Positions 6,742 through 7,687 of a DNA stretch of 7,687 nt are shown here, in pieces; within the stretch, counting starts at the first letter, position 1, and every line of letters starts with the position of its first letter. Source of the DNA: Lachnospiraceae bacterium (GTDB taxonomy: Bacteria; Bacillota; Clostridia; Lachnospirales; Lachnospiraceae). The notes beneath the pieces were generated by a model. That model searched no databases. It saw only the letters and a list, made by a program, of their open reading frames with translations, and was not told the DNA's origin. Both the position numbers and the translations under genes were made by a program. Location: assembly GCA_021199395.1 (NCBI GenBank), contig JAJQIE010000061.1, positions 1 through 7,687 of the forward strand. Reading direction: 5' to 3'.

Positions 6742-7290
6742 TTATGCGAAAATAATCGCCCGACTCAGCTCTTTGGCGGAGCTTTCTCCCCTCATCTGCG
6801 CTACGAGAGACAGACCGAACGGTATCGCTGTCCCCATCCCACGGCTGGTCGTCACGTTCCCGCATACCTCCACGGGATTTTCAGTAACCGTCGCACCGGA
6901 AAGCTGTCCCTCAAATCCGGGATAGCATACGGCCTTCTTCCCTTCAAGCAGCCCCAGTCCGCCCAACACGCTCGGAGCCGCGCAGATCGCAGCAATCTTT
7001 TTCCCGGCCGCATCCTGCTCCTTCAGGAGCTTTGCCAGCCCCTCATGCGCAGCCAGATGTCTGGTCCCAGGCATACCGCCCGGCAAAACAAACAGCGTTG
7101 CCGAAGCAGCGTCCACCTCCTGAAACAAAAGATCCGCTCTCACCTCAATTCCATGGCTGCCGGTAACTGTCCTGCTCCCCATAACGGAGACCATCTGTGT
7201 CTCAATCCCCGCTCTCCGCAGTAAATCAACAACCGTAAGACCTTCAATCTCCTCAAATCCATCCGCCAGAAAAACATATGCTTCTGCCAT
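6742..7290 (-). CDS. DJ-1/PfpI-family protein
   Basis: This is a single-domain member of the DJ-1/PfpI superfamily of class I glutamine amidotransferase-like proteins, 182 residues, the usual size. The conserved acid is Glu16 in DGFEEIEG. The nucleophile is Cys103 in the elbow AAICAAPSVL. PGG (70-72) precedes it, and a late SRGMGTA (149-155) matches the family's SRGPGTA with Met replacing Pro. The start ATG at 7290 has GGAAGG 7 bases before it; a GTG nine codons upstream (7317) is in frame but lacks a site. Functions ascribed to the family (chaperone, glyoxalase, deglycase) are disputed and cannot be told apart here. It has its own promoter, and no terminator separates it from tig 113 bases downstream, so read-through into tig is possible. 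Confidence 0.93.
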   Translation of the reverse strand: MAEAYVFLADGFEEIEGLTVVDLLRRAGIETQMVSVMGSRTVTGSHGIEVRADLLFQEVDAASATLFVLPGGMPGTRHLAAHEGLAKLLKEQDAAGKKIAAICAAPSVLGGLGLLEGKKAVCYPGFEGQLSGATVTENPVEVCGNVTTSRGMGTAIPFGLSLVAQMRGESSAKELSRAIIFA

Positions 7291-7364
7291 AACGACACCT
7301 TCCTTTATGTTGTTCACTATTCTATATCCGCATTTTTATTCATTATCTGCTTTTCACCCTGCTC

Positions 7365-7393
7365 AGTTTAACAGACGATTCCCATAAAATCAA
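7365..7393 (-). promoter_or_regulatory. Promoter of the DJ-1/PfpI gene
   Basis: On the minus strand TTGATT (7393-7388) and TAAACT (7370-7365) are separated by 17 bases, and a TG one base before the -10 makes it an extended -10. This is the best sigma-A type promoter in the window. The predicted start near 7358 gives a leader of about 68 bases. Confidence 0.75.
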
Positions 7394-7406
7394 TACCTGT
7401 CAGCGC

Positions 7407-7423
7407 TTACCGGTAAATATTTA
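7407..7423. promoter_or_regulatory. Two overlapping palindromes, possible operator
   Basis: TTACCGGTAA (7407-7416) and TAAATATTTA (7414-7423) are each perfect 10-bp palindromes sharing three bases. They sit 14 bases upstream of the DJ-1-like gene's -35 in the divergent control region. A regulator binding site is inference; the second palindrome is AT-only and could arise by chance. Confidence 0.35.
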
Positions 7424-7428
7424 TATCT

Positions 7429-7464
7429 CTTTTTTTATTTCTTTTTATTTTTCTTTTTATATTC
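7429..7464. repeat. Imperfect 12-base T-rich tandem repeat
   Basis: Three consecutive 12-base units, CTTTTTTTATTT, CTTTTTATTTTT and CTTTTTATATTC, lie inside a G-free run from 7414 to 7466. The tract is between the two divergent promoters. It may bend or ease melting of the DNA. No hairpin precedes it, so it is not a terminator. Confidence 0.5.
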
Positions 7465-7480
7465 CTGCCTGAGCGGGCAG
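7465..7480. repeat. Short inverted repeat CTGCC/GGCAG
   Basis: CTGCC (7465-7469) and GGCAG (7476-7480) flank a 6-base spacer, just upstream of the candidate CYTH promoter. No T-run follows on either strand. It could be an operator half-site pair or chance. Confidence 0.3.
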
Positions 7481-7484
7481 CCCT

Positions 7485-7512
7485 TTCTCAAAAGGAAAAA
7501 ATATGCTACACT
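7485..7512 (+). promoter_or_regulatory. Candidate promoter of the CYTH gene
   Basis: TTCTCA (7485-7490) and TACACT (7507-7512) are 16 bases apart, with TG one base before the -10 (TGCTACACT). It would give a leader of about 33 bases. A second -10-like TATACT at 7526-7531 is too close to the ribosome binding site and lacks a -35. Confidence 0.5.
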
Positions 7513-7551
7513 TATACAGACGCAATATACTGCAAAAAAGGAGGATACACC

Positions 7552-7687
7552 ATGGAAATTGAAAGAAAATTCCTCGTCAGAACGCTTCCGCACGACCTGG
7601 CGGGATATACGCGCCATCAGATAGAGCAGGCTTATCTGTGCACCTCGCCGGTTGTCCGCATCCGCAGACAGGACGATGCATATATTC
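7552..7687 (+). CDS. CYTH-domain protein, N-terminal part
   Basis: Only the first 45 codons lie in the window; the frame is still open at the right edge. The product begins with EIERKFLV, the ExExK signature (Glu2, Glu4, Lys6) of CYTH/triphosphate tunnel metalloenzymes, whose acidic and basic residues line a tunnel that binds metal and triphosphate. A later basic strand, VVRIRRQ (34-40), fits the next tunnel strand. AAGGAGG (7538-7544) ends 7 bases before the ATG, an excellent site. Members include inorganic triphosphatases, thiamine triphosphatases and class IV adenylate cyclases; with the rest missing, the substrate cannot be named. It is transcribed divergently from the DJ-1-like gene and shares a 261-base control region with it. 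Confidence 0.88.
   Translation, partial: MEIERKFLVRTLPHDLAGYTRHQIEQAYLCTSPVVRIRRQDDAYI

Noticed and set aside
7464..7480. Inverted repeat next to the T-rich tract considered as a terminator
   Set aside because: The T-run lies on the wrong side of the hairpin: before it on the plus strand, and read as A-rich after it on the minus strand.
7435..7617. 60-codon minus-strand frame over the T-rich tract and CYTH start
   Set aside because: Its Lys-rich end is just the A-rich strand of the tract, and it overlaps a well-supported CYTH start on the plus strand.

Overview
This window carries an ordinary but nicely complete bacterial protein-quality-control cluster. It looks like a low-to-mid GC Firmicute, most likely of the Clostridia (Lachnospiraceae-like). 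The reasons are the gene order tig-clpP-clpX-lon-engB, strong purine-rich Shine-Dalgarno sites, and the character of the trigger factor, ClpX and LonA proteins. That placement is inferred from general familiarity with these families, not from a database search.

Layout from left to right. Bases 1-183 hold no supportable gene. They contain a rightward intrinsic terminator (72-109), probably ending a plus-strand gene that lies off the left edge, and a perfect 12-bp palindrome (164-190) that includes the engB stop codon. From 184 to 6628 five genes lie on the minus strand. In transcription order they are tig (trigger factor), clpP (peptidase subunit), clpX (unfoldase), lon (ATP-dependent protease) and engB/ysxC (ribosome-biogenesis GTPase). 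Gaps between them are 117, 105, 16 and 75 bases, so they probably form one transcription unit with a promoter in front of tig and possibly an internal one before clpP. Upstream of tig, also on the minus strand, is a DJ-1/PfpI-family gene (6742-7290) with its own good promoter. A 261-base divergent control region (7291-7551) separates it from a plus-strand CYTH-domain gene that runs off the right edge.

How the genes fit together: trigger factor folds nascent chains at the ribosome exit tunnel, ClpXP and Lon remove misfolded or tagged proteins, and EngB helps assemble the 50S subunit. The DJ-1-like protein is often linked to stress defence, but its substrate here is unknown. All the usual catalytic residues are present in every complete gene, and I see no frameshift, insertion element, tRNA, rRNA or CRISPR array.

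I found no new enzymatic or defence system. The interesting material is between the genes. In the clpP-clpX gap there are two adjacent hairpins, which pair fully only in the mRNA strand because their departures from symmetry are G-U wobbles. A 16-bp direct repeat copies the last codons of tig into the tig-clpP gap. A perfect palindrome spans the engB stop codon. The divergent region holds overlapping palindromes and a G-free T-rich tract. These were read by eye without folding or searching.
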